Assembly: GCA_943787175.1 (NCBI GenBank) | Contig: CALSLK010000006.1 | Span: 248,001 to 312,000 of the forward strand | Direction: 5' to 3' | Origin: an uncultured Alphaproteobacteria bacterium | GTDB lineage: Bacteria > Pseudomonadota > Alphaproteobacteria > SP197 | DNA: 64,000 nt | Shown here: in pieces, positions 37,815 through 46,619 of the stretch | Numbering within the stretch: position 1 is the stretch's first letter | Layout: each line of letters opens with the position of its first letter | Made by a program: the position numbers and the translations under genes | Notes under the pieces: generated by a model | The model's input: only the letters and a program-made list of their open reading frames with translations | The model's database searches: none | Told to the model about the DNA's origin: nothing

Positions 37815-39346
37815 CAGCGTTTCCTTTCGGGCAGCAGGATGGGGAACCGTTCGCGGATCGCACGGTCCGCATCGGCTGGGACATGGCCGGACATGGGTTC
37901 AGCCAGAATCGCGGCAACCCGGTCGCGTGCACGGTCCCACAGGGTGGGTGAGCCGTCCTTCTGCCAGTCGGCGACGCTGCGGCGGTCACCCAGATCGGGA
38001 TAGAGGTAGTCGCGTTTCATCAGGCGCATGGTCTGGTCGGTACCCAGAAAATGACCCTCGCCGTGGACCACCGATTCGATGACATCGACCGAGAGTGTTT
38101 CGGGCGAAACCTCGATGCCGCGCACCGTGCGCAGGATGGCGCCATGCATGTCGTTGTCGATGACAAAGGCTTCGGCGGACGCAGCCATGATGCTGCCCAG
38201 CATGCCAGCCGAGAGGTTGACCATGTTGGATCCGGCATGGGCCGTCAGCGCGACGGTGAGACCCTTCTCGTAACCGGCCTGATTGTCGGCCTGCTTGGCA
38301 TCGGTCATGCCGGCACATGCGGTCGAGGGCAGACCAAGACGATGGAGCAGTTGCGACGCGGCCGCGCTGGCGATCGCGCATTCGCCCGAACCGCCGGTCA
38401 TGGCCCCGGTGCGCAGATCCGAGATGAACGGCATGAAGGCCGAGATCACGGGATGGCCGGGTTTGATAGCGTTGACATAGATGACACCGGCCAGACATTC
38501 GGCCAATCCCTGTGCCAGGGCACCAGCCAGTGCTGCGGGGCTGGTGGCGCCGGCCTGCCCTGCCGAGCAAGTCTGGATCGGCATACCGCGCGCGATGGCA
38601 CGCTCCATCACCAGGCAGCCTTCGGTGGCAAACCGCATGGGCGGCACGACATGGACGGCTGCCACAAAACAGGCCGGGCGTTCCGCAAAGGGTGCACCGG
38701 TTGCCATGGCGATCATATCGGCGACGTCGTCCACCGTGTCGGGGCCAGTAAAGGAAAGGCCAATGGGTTTGGTTGTGCCCGAGAGGCAGGCATAAGCGGT
38801 GTTGATGTCGAGCGTGCGATCATCAGGCATGTCACGTGCGACGGTGGGCCGCAGGAAATAGTGGATGTTGTCGCAGACATCGACCACACGGGCGAGGTCC
38901 TGGAGATCAAGCGCGGTGGAGTCCCTGAACTGGCCCGTTGCGCCATCAAGCACCTGCACCGCTGCACCGCCGACCCCCAGATGGACCCGCTGGCCCCCGA
39001 CGTTGAGGTCCCGATCGGCGCGGAAACCGAACACGGTGGTCTCCCGTGGGGCGAGCGCAAGCGTGGCTTCAGCCATGGCGCGGGACAGATAGACACGACC
39101 ACTGTCATCAACTCTGGCACCAGCTGCCACCATGGCGTCGATACCGCTTTGCGGCGCACCGGCAAAACCGACACGCTCGAGCAGTTCAAACGCCGCATCG
39201 ATCACCTGATCGGCGGCACGGTCATCGAGAGGGCGCAGGGCACCTCCGGGAAGGCCTGGAACGACGACCGGCGCTTCGTCGCTGGCTGACGCCCTGGGCG
39301 CGCGGCGGCGTCCCGGTCGTGCCTGTGTGCTGGCGGAATCATCCAT
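37814..39346 (-). CDS. Trimethylamine methyltransferase (MttB) family protein, non-pyrrolysine type
   Basis: A cobalamin-dependent methyltransferase-family protein of 510 aa. Family features: FELLERVGFAGAP at the N-terminus, YLSRAMAEATLALAPRETTV, TTKPIGLSFTGPDTVDD and IDNDMHGAILRTVRGIEVSPET near the C-terminus. No in-frame TAG is present, so it belongs to the non-Pyl branch, several members of which demethylate glycine betaine or other quaternary amines. No corrinoid protein gene is adjacent. It is the first gene of an operon with the SRPBCC protein and, further on, the isomerase-like, dehydrogenase and sulfatase genes. A basic N-terminal tail (residues 8-20) is unusual and may be disordered. 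Confidence 0.88.
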   Translation of the reverse strand: MDDSASTQARPGRRRAPRASASDEAPVVVPGLPGGALRPLDDRAADQVIDAAFELLERVGFAGAPQSGIDAMVAAGARVDDSGRVYLSRAMAEATLALAPRETTVFGFRADRDLNVGGQRVHLGVGGAAVQVLDGATGQFRDSTALDLQDLARVVDVCDNIHYFLRPTVARDMPDDRTLDINTAYACLSGTTKPIGLSFTGPDTVDDVADMIAMATGAPFAERPACFVAAVHVVPPMRFATEGCLVMERAIARGMPIQTCSAGQAGATSPAALAGALAQGLAECLAGVIYVNAIKPGHPVISAFMPFISDLRTGAMTGGSGECAIASAAASQLLHRLGLPSTACAGMTDAKQADNQAGYEKGLTVALTAHAGSNMVNLSAGMLGSIMAASAEAFVIDNDMHGAILRTVRGIEVSPETLSVDVIESVVHGEGHFLGTDQTMRLMKRDYLYPDLGDRRSVADWQKDGSPTLWDRARDRVAAILAEPMSGHVPADADRAIRERFPILLPERKR

Positions 39347-39456
39347 GCGGGCGGTCTTTCACCTGTCGTCTTGATCAGGCTAGGGAAAGTCCTTGCATGT
39401 ACGCAATTGCATAAAACCGATGATCTTGTGAATTTTGTTCCTGAAACAGACGCAAT

Positions 39457-40818
39457 TCACGACAACACGAGATAGGTGTCGTACTCCAGACGGCTCGCAA
39501 TAGCGTCAAATTCGGCCATTTCGGCGCGTTTTATCGCGGAAAAGGCCTGATGCAGCTGTGATCCCATCAATTCGGGGATCAGCGTGGAGGCTTCGAACCG
39601 TTCGATGGCGGTGGGCCAGTGGCGCGCCATGGCTGGGCCACTGGCGTGCTCCTCTCCGGGTTCACAGGCGGGGCCGGGATCGAGCTTGTTTTCGATGCCG
39701 TGGGCCATACCGGCCAGAACGCTGGCAAGGACAAGGAAGATATTGGCATCGGCGCCGGCAATGCGGTGCTCGACACGGCGCGCTTCCGGCCCGCCGCGCG
39801 GAATGCGCAGGGCGACGTTGCGGTTGTCATGGCCCCAGGTCGGCGCCATGGGCGCATGGTGTCCGCCGGCAAAGCGCCGGTAGGAATTGTAGTGGGGCGC
39901 GAACATCAGGAAGGCATCAGCCGCCATGGCGCCCAACCCCGCCACGGCATGGCGCAGCAGGTCTTCATTGGCACCAAAGGCGTTCTTGCCCGCGTCATCG
40001 ACCAGACTGGCGTGCACATGCAGGCCGCTGCCCGCGAGTTCACGGGAAGGTTTGGCCATGAATGAGGCGATGAAACCGTGTTTGGCCGCCACGCCCTTGA
40101 TCACGCGCTTGAGCATCTGGGCATCGTCAGCGGCCTGCAGAAGATCACCGTTGTGGTGCAGGTTGATTTCGTACTGGGCCGGCGAAAGCTCCTTGACCAG
40201 GCTTTCCAGCGGCAGGCCCATGGCGACACAGGTTTGCTGCATCTCGGAAAGAAGCGCGTCCTGTTCCTGCATCAGATCGGCACTGAAGAGCTGGCCGCCG
40301 ATCTGGGTATTGCCGTTGAGGCGGGTCGCGGGCAGGCGGGGTGCGCCATCCTCGTCGCGCTCTTCCCGGAACAGGAAGAATTCCAGTTCCGGAGCGACGA
40401 CGGCGTGAAGACCATGGCCAGCCAGTCGGTCGATGGCGTTGTGCAGGATTGTGCGCGGATCCAGCGGCCAGGCATTGCCGTCTTCATCATGCATATGAAC
40501 GATGAGCGATGCGGTCGGGCGTGCCAGCCATGCGAGGCGCTGGAGCGAGGACATGACCGGGCGGCAGACGCCATCGCCTTCGCGCGTGCCTTCGATGACG
40601 GCAGGCACGTCGCGGCCCCAGATATCGCAGGTCGCAAGATCGATGGTCATGCCGGTGGTGCCGCCGGCAATCTCGACCAGCTTGGACACAGGCAGCCATT
40701 TGCCGCGCACGACGCCGTTGAGATCGGTCATGACGATCTCGACGGTTTCGATATCGGGGTTTTCCTGCAGGAACTGGCGGGCCGTTTCCTGGGCTGTGCT
40801 GGCGTCAAAGGTGGTCAT
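39457..40818 (-). CDS. Glutamine synthetase-family ligase (gamma-glutamylpolyamine synthetase-like)
   Basis: A 453-aa ATP-dependent amide ligase. Seen: VMTDLNGVVRGKWLPVS (beta-grasp), the metal Glu in APELEFFLF (about 143), NLHHNGDLLQAADD, the ATP region FMAKPSRELAGSGLHVHASL (about 260) and the Arg-rich YRRFAGGHHAPMAP (about 318). The relaxed beta-grasp resembles PuuA-like enzymes that glutamylate putrescine, ethanolamine or other amines rather than true glutamine synthetase. A PuuB-like oxidase lies at 43.8-45.1 kb, supporting a polyamine or amine route. The gap to the MttB-family gene (110 bases) holds nothing recognisable. Confidence 0.88.
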   Translation of the reverse strand: MTTFDASTAQETARQFLQENPDIETVEIVMTDLNGVVRGKWLPVSKLVEIAGGTTGMTIDLATCDIWGRDVPAVIEGTREGDGVCRPVMSSLQRLAWLARPTASLIVHMHDEDGNAWPLDPRTILHNAIDRLAGHGLHAVVAPELEFFLFREERDEDGAPRLPATRLNGNTQIGGQLFSADLMQEQDALLSEMQQTCVAMGLPLESLVKELSPAQYEINLHHNGDLLQAADDAQMLKRVIKGVAAKHGFIASFMAKPSRELAGSGLHVHASLVDDAGKNAFGANEDLLRHAVAGLGAMAADAFLMFAPHYNSYRRFAGGHHAPMAPTWGHDNRNVALRIPRGGPEARRVEHRIAGADANIFLVLASVLAGMAHGIENKLDPGPACEPGEEHASGPAMARHWPTAIERFEASTLIPELMGSQLHQAFSAIKRAEMAEFDAIASRLEYDTYLVLS

Positions 40819-40913
40819 GGCAATATCCGGTTTCGTTCACAGAGGCTTTGCCCGGATTTGCGCGGAATCGCAATCTTCGTGATAAAGTCGCGCGACTTCA
40901 CGGGGGCTTTTTC

Positions 40914-41795
40914 ATGACCGATCTCAAAGGCATTTTTGCCGCGCTGACGACACCATTTGACGGCAGCGGTGAGGCCATCGACGAAGGCCGTTATCGCGAC
41001 CATATCGATCATCTGATCGAAAGCGGCCTGCACGGGTTGGTGCTGTGTTCGGGCACGGGCGAATACGCCTATCTGCGCCCGGAAGAACGCCGCTGGCTGA
41101 TCGACGAAGGGGTGCGCCATGTCGACGGGCGCGTGCCCACCATTGCGCAAACTACCGAACTCTCGACCGCGACCTGCGTGGAAAACGCCAGGGCAGCCGA
41201 GGGTGCCGGTGCCAGTGCGATCATGGTGATGCCGCCTTATCTGGAGCCACCGGGACCCGACGGCGTTTTTTGCCACTACGAAACAATCGCCAAGGCAGTC
41301 TCGATTCCCGTGGTGATGTACAACGTGCCCGCCCAGGCAGCGCCCCTGTCGCAAGATCTCTATCGCCGTCTGCTGGAGGTGCCGGGTCTCGATTACGTCA
41401 AGGACAGTTCCGGCGAACTGGCCACCCTTCAGGGGTTCATCCGGGTTGGCGGCAAGGTGCTGTGCGGCATAGACAGCTATGCGCCCTATGCCCTGGTGGA
41501 GGGTGCGGTGGGCATGATCTGGGGCGCCACGAACTTCATGCCGCGTGAATGCGCGACGCTTTATGATCTGATTACTGCCGGTGACCTCAACGGTGCCATG
41601 GCCTTGTGGGCCAGGATGCGCCCGGTCTGCCTGTGGCTGCTCAGCAACAGCCATGGCGTCGACTACCTGACCGGCGTGAAGGCCGCGACCGGACTGGCCG
41701 GGCACCCCATGGGACCGCACCGCCGCCCCCTGACAGCACCCAGCGACGCCGCCATGGCCGAACTGGCGCAGGCCATGGAGCACCTGAAGACATGA
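40914..41795 (+). CDS. Dihydrodipicolinate synthase/N-acetylneuraminate lyase family aldolase (second copy)
   Basis: A class I aldolase of 293 aa. CSGTGEYAYLRPEER replaces the TTGE loop near residue 45. The Tyr is in VVMYNVPAQAA (about 137) and the Schiff-base Lys in DYVKDSSGELATL (about 163). It is distantly related to the aldolase at 28.6 kb. The ATG at 40914 fits the family start; 40848 is rejected. It is divergent from the ligase (gap 95 bases) and coupled by ATGA to the following SDR gene. Possible substrates are 2-oxo acid or hydroxyproline-derived compounds. Confidence 0.88.
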   Translation: MTDLKGIFAALTTPFDGSGEAIDEGRYRDHIDHLIESGLHGLVLCSGTGEYAYLRPEERRWLIDEGVRHVDGRVPTIAQTTELSTATCVENARAAEGAGASAIMVMPPYLEPPGPDGVFCHYETIAKAVSIPVVMYNVPAQAAPLSQDLYRRLLEVPGLDYVKDSSGELATLQGFIRVGGKVLCGIDSYAPYALVEGAVGMIWGATNFMPRECATLYDLITAGDLNGAMALWARMRPVCLWLLSNSHGVDYLTGVKAATGLAGHPMGPHRRPLTAPSDAAMAELAQAMEHLKT

Positions 41796-42535
41796 ACGCG
41801 GATCTGCCGGCCAGGACAGCCCTGGTGACCGGTGCCAGCAGTGGCATCGGTATGGCGACAGCGCGCGCCATGCTGGATGCTGGTGACCGGGTGATATGCA
41901 CGGCGCGGCGCACAGAACCCATGGGAAAAGCGTTCGGGGGCGATGCAAACGCACTGGTCCTGGCGCTGGACGTTACTGATGACGCGGCCCTGGCTGCCCT
42001 GCCCGGCAGCCTGCCGGAGGGCTGGCGCGACATCGACGTGGTGTTTGCCAATGCCGGGTCCGACCAGGGCGGACGCGCGCATTTTCTGGACGGCTCCATG
42101 TGCGATTACCGCAACACCATGGCAGTCAACATCAACGGCGTGGTCGGACTGGTGCATGCTCTGTTGCCCGCCATGCTGGCGCGCGGGTCAGGCGACATTG
42201 TGGTGACAGGTTCGGTTGCGGCGCTGGCGACCTATGCAGGCGGCAGCATCTATGCCGCCAGCAAACATGCCGTGCATGCCTTCTGTGACGGTCTGCGCAA
42301 GGACCTGGCGAACGAACCCGTACGTCTGATCGAGATCATGCCGGGAACCGTGGAAACCGGGTTTGCCACAGCGCGCCGTCACGGCAATGAAGCCGAGGGT
42401 GAAGCATTCTACCGTGCCTACCCTGCCGTACTGAGTCCTGAGGATATCGCGCAGACGATTCTGTCCGTGCTGGCACTGCCACAACACATCAATGTCGACA
42501 GCCTGGTTGTCAGGCCGACAGGCGACAAAGGCTGA
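41792..42535 (+). CDS. SDR-family oxidoreductase (YdfG-like)
   Basis: A 247-aa classical SDR. The cofactor motif TGASSGIGMATARAM is near residue 14, NAGSDQGG near 87, the catalytic Ser in VTGSVAALATYAGG and the Tyr-Lys in YAASKHAV. The segment RLIEIMPGTVETGF is typical of the YdfG group that reduces or oxidises 3-hydroxy acids. It starts within the stop codon of the aldolase gene (ATGA), so a linked pathway is likely. Confidence 0.9.
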   Translation: MNADLPARTALVTGASSGIGMATARAMLDAGDRVICTARRTEPMGKAFGGDANALVLALDVTDDAALAALPGSLPEGWRDIDVVFANAGSDQGGRAHFLDGSMCDYRNTMAVNINGVVGLVHALLPAMLARGSGDIVVTGSVAALATYAGGSIYAASKHAVHAFCDGLRKDLANEPVRLIEIMPGTVETGFATARRHGNEAEGEAFYRAYPAVLSPEDIAQTILSVLALPQHINVDSLVVRPTGDKG

Positions 42536-42542
42536 GGCGGCC

Positions 42543-42899
42543 ATGGGCATTCTGAATTTTCTTGCTGAAACCAACATCCGCGCGTGGTTGCAACGACCCA
42601 AACCGGCGGTGCCCAAGGCTTCGACGCCGTCTGGCGGAACCAAACTCGGCAAACCCTTCGAGCAGCACCTTCTCAACGAAATCAAGGATTTGCTCAAGCA
42701 GGCTCATCATGAGAAAGGCGAAACGAAGAGGAAGGCGCTGCTTACCAAAGCAAACAATCTTCAGATTCAGCTTGTGGTTTCCTATGAGGCGCAGGGCCAG
42801 CACCTGCTGGCCAGAAGGGCCGAGCAATCAATCCTGCACTTCAGAAACACACTTGGCGTAGCGCAAGCACGACAGGCAATTGAGGAAGTCCAGGCATGA
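42543..42899 (+). CDS. Hypothetical protein, small helical
   Basis: A 118-aa basic protein with no recognised domain. After a proline-rich linker (about 18-32) it is almost all helix (FEQHLLNEIKDLLKQAHHEK, then AEQSILHFRNTLG), which may form a coiled-coil bundle. The stop overlaps the ATG of the desaturase gene (ATGA), so it is translated with it. It could be a partner of that membrane enzyme, but nothing in the sequence shows this. Confidence 0.7.
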   Translation: MGILNFLAETNIRAWLQRPKPAVPKASTPSGGTKLGKPFEQHLLNEIKDLLKQAHHEKGETKRKALLTKANNLQIQLVVSYEAQGQHLLARRAEQSILHFRNTLGVAQARQAIEEVQA

Positions 42900-43759
42900 C
42901 CCTGAACACCATGAAGCAGGAAGCGGAAGCCGCACGACGGCATACCCCGGCCTTTGCCTGGCCAACGGTGGTTTTTGCGGTCGTGGCGCTTGCCGGATTG
43001 GTCTTGGTGACGTGGCTGGGCGCGGAGCGCATCCTTCCACTCTGGTTGGCGGGTGTACTGAACGGCATGCTGATGTTTGCGATCTACACGCCCCTGCACG
43101 ATGCCAGCCACAACGCCATCCTTCCCCGACGCAAGGGCTGGATGTGGGTCAACGCGGCCGTGGGCATGGCAAGTGCTGCTCCGATTTTCATGTTTCATCA
43201 CCACCACAAGAAATCCCATATCCAGCATCACAACCTGGCCAGCACCGACGAAGACCCCGACCAGTATGGCTTCGTTGGTTTCTGGTCGGCGTTTCTGGTG
43301 AAAATTCCGATGACCCTGCTGCACTATCTCAACCCGGTTACCCTTTGGCGCGAGTGCCACCGGTTCAAGATGCCTGCCGGAGAGATCGCGATCACGATGT
43401 CGCTCTATGTGGTCTATGTCGCGGTGATCGCCCTTGTGCTGGCGATGGGCTACTGGCTGGAGTTCATCGTGCTTTGGCTGGTGCCGTGGTTCCTGGGCAA
43501 TCTCATCATGCTGATGACCTTCGGCTGGGCACCCCATCAGGTTGACCGCGCCCAGGGCCGGTATCACGACACCCGCATCGCGCTGTTCCCAGGCGGCGAC
43601 ATCCTGTTCCTGTGGCAGAACCTGCATCTGGTCCACCACATGCTGCCCATGGTGCCGTTCTACAACTACCGCAAGCTTTTCACCGACATCCGCCCCATGA
43701 TCGAAGCCCATGGCGGGCGTATCGAGGGCCTGGTGCCTGGCAGCAAGCCCCGGGGTTAG
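42896..43759 (+). CDS. Fatty acid desaturase-family membrane di-iron enzyme
   Basis: A 287-aa inner-membrane enzyme with several hydrophobic segments. The three His boxes are visible: HDASH (about 66), HHHHKKSHIQHH (about 101-112) and NLHLVHHM (about 245). These bind the di-iron centre of desaturases and carotenoid hydroxylases/ketolases. No ferredoxin gene is adjacent. It is co-translated with the small helical protein upstream. The substrate may be an acyl chain or a carotenoid. Confidence 0.88.
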   Translation: MTLNTMKQEAEAARRHTPAFAWPTVVFAVVALAGLVLVTWLGAERILPLWLAGVLNGMLMFAIYTPLHDASHNAILPRRKGWMWVNAAVGMASAAPIFMFHHHHKKSHIQHHNLASTDEDPDQYGFVGFWSAFLVKIPMTLLHYLNPVTLWRECHRFKMPAGEIAITMSLYVVYVAVIALVLAMGYWLEFIVLWLVPWFLGNLIMLMTFGWAPHQVDRAQGRYHDTRIALFPGGDILFLWQNLHLVHHMLPMVPFYNYRKLFTDIRPMIEAHGGRIEGLVPGSKPRG

Positions 43760-43797
43760 AGCGGATCGTCAGCGGTTCGATGCAGGCTTGATATGCT

Positions 43798-45147
43798 CTA
43801 GAACTCCACGCCTGCACGCCAGGATTTCCAGGCGAGCAGCGCGTTGGCACCCAGACTTGCGATGGGTTCGGGCGGCAGGTGTTCGGGTTCATCAAAGGCC
43901 AGCATGTCAGCGACCATGGGATCGTTGCCACCGGCGGCAAGATCGGCAGCCAGCATGCCCGACAAGGTGCCTTTTGCGATGCCGACACCGTTCTGGCAGC
44001 AGGCGCTGAAGAGGCCGGGTTCGAGTTCTCCGAACGCGGGCACGCCATTGCGTGACAGACACAGACGCCCGCCCCAGCGGTGCTCCATGGTGACGCCATC
44101 CAGCATGGGGAAACGCGCAGCAAAACTCCGGTCATGACCGCGTGCCACCCAGTCCATGCGGGCCTGACCGACTTCCATGGACGGATCGTAGGTGAAGCGG
44201 TTGCGGATCAGGATGCGGTCGCCACCGACACCGCTGACCCGGCGCACGGTTGTGCCCTGGGGATCTGCGGGGGTCGCTGCCCAGTGTGGCTCGCCGCCCA
44301 GTGTGCGCACTTCATCGGCGCTGAGCGCGCGGGTGAGCGAGGCATAGGTGAAGATGTGCATCAGGCGGTTTGGATAGAAACCGAAGCTGTTGGCGTGACC
44401 GTTGACGGAGAGGATCACGCGCGGTGCCGTGACCGAGCCTGAAGGCGTCGTTGCACACCAGTCCGGCCCCTTCTGTTCGAGCCTGGTGACCGGCGTGGAC
44501 TCATAGAGATCGACCACGGGTTCCAGACCTCTGGCGATACCGCGCACAAAAATCGCAGGCTGGATCATCACGGTGCCGGGCGCATAGAGCCCGCCGCGAT
44601 AAAACGCCGTGCCGGTGATGCGTCGCATTTCGTCGGCATCAAGCAGCGTGTGGTCTTCACCCAGTGCCGTGAGGTGGGCTGCAAACGATGTGTTGTTGGC
44701 CAGGCCTTTGTCGGTCACCGCGGCATTCATCTTGCCGACGGCCTGGAAGGCTTCCCCTGGCAGCTCGTATTCCCGGACGGCATCAGCGGCAAAGGCGATG
44801 GCGGCCCGGTTCATGGCGATCTGTCGCTTGTCGCGTTCCAGATCGCTACCGTAACCGTCCGAAGAAATGTCATGGGGCAGGTCGATCATGAACCCGGCAT
44901 TGCGCCCGGATGGCCCGGTGCCAATGCGCACGGCATCAAGCACCACGATCCGGTCGGCCTGATGCAACTGGGCCAGACGCCGGGCGGCGGCAAGCCCCGC
45001 AAAACCCGCACCGATAATCAGCCAGTCTGCTGTGATCGCCTCGTCGAGCACGCGCGGCAGCGGCGGTGTCTCGAGCAGGGCGTTCCAGCCACTGAGGCCG
45101 GGATCACGCGGCAATCGTGAAACGTCCGGGCTGATGCGTTCGGTCAT
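43798..45147 (-). CDS. FAD-dependent amine oxidase (gamma-glutamylputrescine oxidase-like, DAO family)
   Basis: A flavoenzyme of about 449 aa. The dinucleotide-binding motif is ADWLIIGAGFAGLAAARRL (about residue 41) with GPSGRNAGFMIDLPHD. The C-terminal part has MEHRWGGRLCLSRNGVPAF and SACCQNGVGIAKGTL, as in PuuB/OrdL-type oxidases. ATGs at 45147 and 45153 are close alternatives; no strong ribosome site is visible. A longer in-frame form reaches 45264, but its extra 39 residues do not resemble the family. With the PuuA-like ligase it may oxidise glutamylated amines. Confidence 0.82.
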   Translation of the reverse strand: MTERISPDVSRLPRDPGLSGWNALLETPPLPRVLDEAITADWLIIGAGFAGLAAARRLAQLHQADRIVVLDAVRIGTGPSGRNAGFMIDLPHDISSDGYGSDLERDKRQIAMNRAAIAFAADAVREYELPGEAFQAVGKMNAAVTDKGLANNTSFAAHLTALGEDHTLLDADEMRRITGTAFYRGGLYAPGTVMIQPAIFVRGIARGLEPVVDLYESTPVTRLEQKGPDWCATTPSGSVTAPRVILSVNGHANSFGFYPNRLMHIFTYASLTRALSADEVRTLGGEPHWAATPADPQGTTVRRVSGVGGDRILIRNRFTYDPSMEVGQARMDWVARGHDRSFAARFPMLDGVTMEHRWGGRLCLSRNGVPAFGELEPGLFSACCQNGVGIAKGTLSGMLAADLAAGGNDPMVADMLAFDEPEHLPPEPIASLGANALLAWKSWRAGVEF

Positions 45148-45321
45148 ACCCATCGCACTACCGGGTCGCCACGTGGCGCGCAAGAGACGCCGCACGGCCC
45201 CCGGAAGCAGGCGCCAGACAGACCCGCCAGGTTTGCCAGCAATGGTGAACAGTGCGAACGTCAATGCTGGGTCGGTCAGCTTGGCGGAAAACCAACTGAG
45301 CCATGGGTTGGGAGAAATCAG

Positions 45322-46604
45322 ATGTCGAATATGGCCAAGATCGCGCTCATGTTTGTCGTTTTTGTCGACATGATCGTACAGGGCCTGGTCTTTCCCATCA
45401 TCAATGCGCTGATGATGGATGCATCAATGCGCTGATGATGGATGCGTCTACGGGTTTCCTGCCTGCAGACACAACGATGAACGCCCGCCATTTCAACTAT
45501 GGCCTGGTGATCGGTATCTTCTTCCTGGCTTGGTTCATAGGTGTCATCTACGTCTCCAAGGTTTCCGATTCGATCGGCCGCAAGAATGCATTGTTGATCT
45601 GCCTGGTCGGCGCCCTGGCAGGTTATGCGATCACCATCGCCGCACTCTTTCTCGACAGCCTGTGGCTCCTGATCCTGGGCAGGGTCATCACCGGCTTTAC
45701 CGCAGGCAACCAGCCGATCGCACAGGCAGCGATGGTGGATGGCAGTCTCAATGATGCCGACCGTGACCGGAACATGGGTTTCATTGTAACCGGCGTGAGC
45801 TTTGGAATGGTGGCTGGGCCGATCCTCGGCGGACTGCTTTCCGACCCCGGCCTGATCGGCAGCGTGGCGAGCTTCAAGCTGCCGTTTTACATCGCGTTCG
45901 TTCTGGTCCTGATCGCCATCGGGCTTGTGGTCGTCTTTTTCCAGGACGTGCGCACCGAACGCACACCTTTTGTCTTCCGGCCGCGTGACATCACCGACAG
46001 TTTCTGGCGCGTGACCAAACATCCCATCGTCCTGCGGATCATGCCGGTCTATTCCTTTTTCATGATCGCGAATGTCACCTTCTACATCTTCATCGACAAC
46101 TACCTGACCAGCGCATTCGGTTACGGTGTGGTCGGAGGAAGCGCGGCAATGCTGGTGATCGGTGTTGCACTGGCGATCAGCAGCACCTTTCTGGTCAAGC
46201 CGGCACAAAGCCGGTTTGGAAAGCGCGAGATCATTGGTGCCAGCCTGATCATGATGGTGACCTCATCGATGGCCTTCATCCTGCTTCCGGGACCCTATCT
46301 GGTCTTTGTTCCGATCTTCCTGTTCTACTTCATGTTCGGTTTGTCCTATCCCACGCTTCTGGGCGTCTTTTCGGCCAGCGTGAACGAGGCCGAGCAAGGC
46401 TGGGTCATGGGTGTTACAACCGCCGTCTTCTGTCTTGCCGGGGGCATCATGTCGCTGATTGGTGGCGGCCTGATGGAGTTCGACATCCGCATGCCGTTCT
46501 ACATTGTGGCGGTGACCGCACTTGTTGCCTTGGTGCTTCTGGTCATGACATGGGGCAGCCCAATGATCCGCAAGGTCACGGGGCGCAACGACGCCACTTC
46601 CTGA
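45322..46604 (+). CDS. MFS transporter (TetA/multidrug type), broken by a 23-bp tandem duplication
   Basis: From ATG 45322 the frame reads MSNMAKIALMFVVFVDMIVQ, typical of the first membrane helix. A 23-base perfect duplication (45400-45445) then shifts the frame. Past it, the sequence continues open as STGFLPADTTMNARHFNYGL, with the motif A loop VSKVSDSIGRKNALL and about 12 membrane segments to 46604. Deleting one copy restores one ORF of about 419 aa. As written, translation stops at 45433 or must restart at ATG 45478, losing the first helix. The family exports drugs or metabolites. It is divergent from the FAD oxidase. Confidence 0.8.
45400..45445. repeat. 23-bp perfect tandem duplication inside the MFS gene
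   Basis: The 23 bases at 45400-45422 (beginning ATCAATGCGCTGATG) are repeated exactly at 45423-45445. Because 23 is not a multiple of three, the second copy breaks the transporter reading frame. Replication slippage or an assembly error are both possible. Confidence 0.9.
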
Positions 46605-46619
46605 CTCCAGCAACGAGCC

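Noticed and set aside
38051-39289. 412-codon plus-strand frame opposite the MttB-family gene
   Set aside because: Antisense shadow; composition typical of reversed GC-rich coding DNA.
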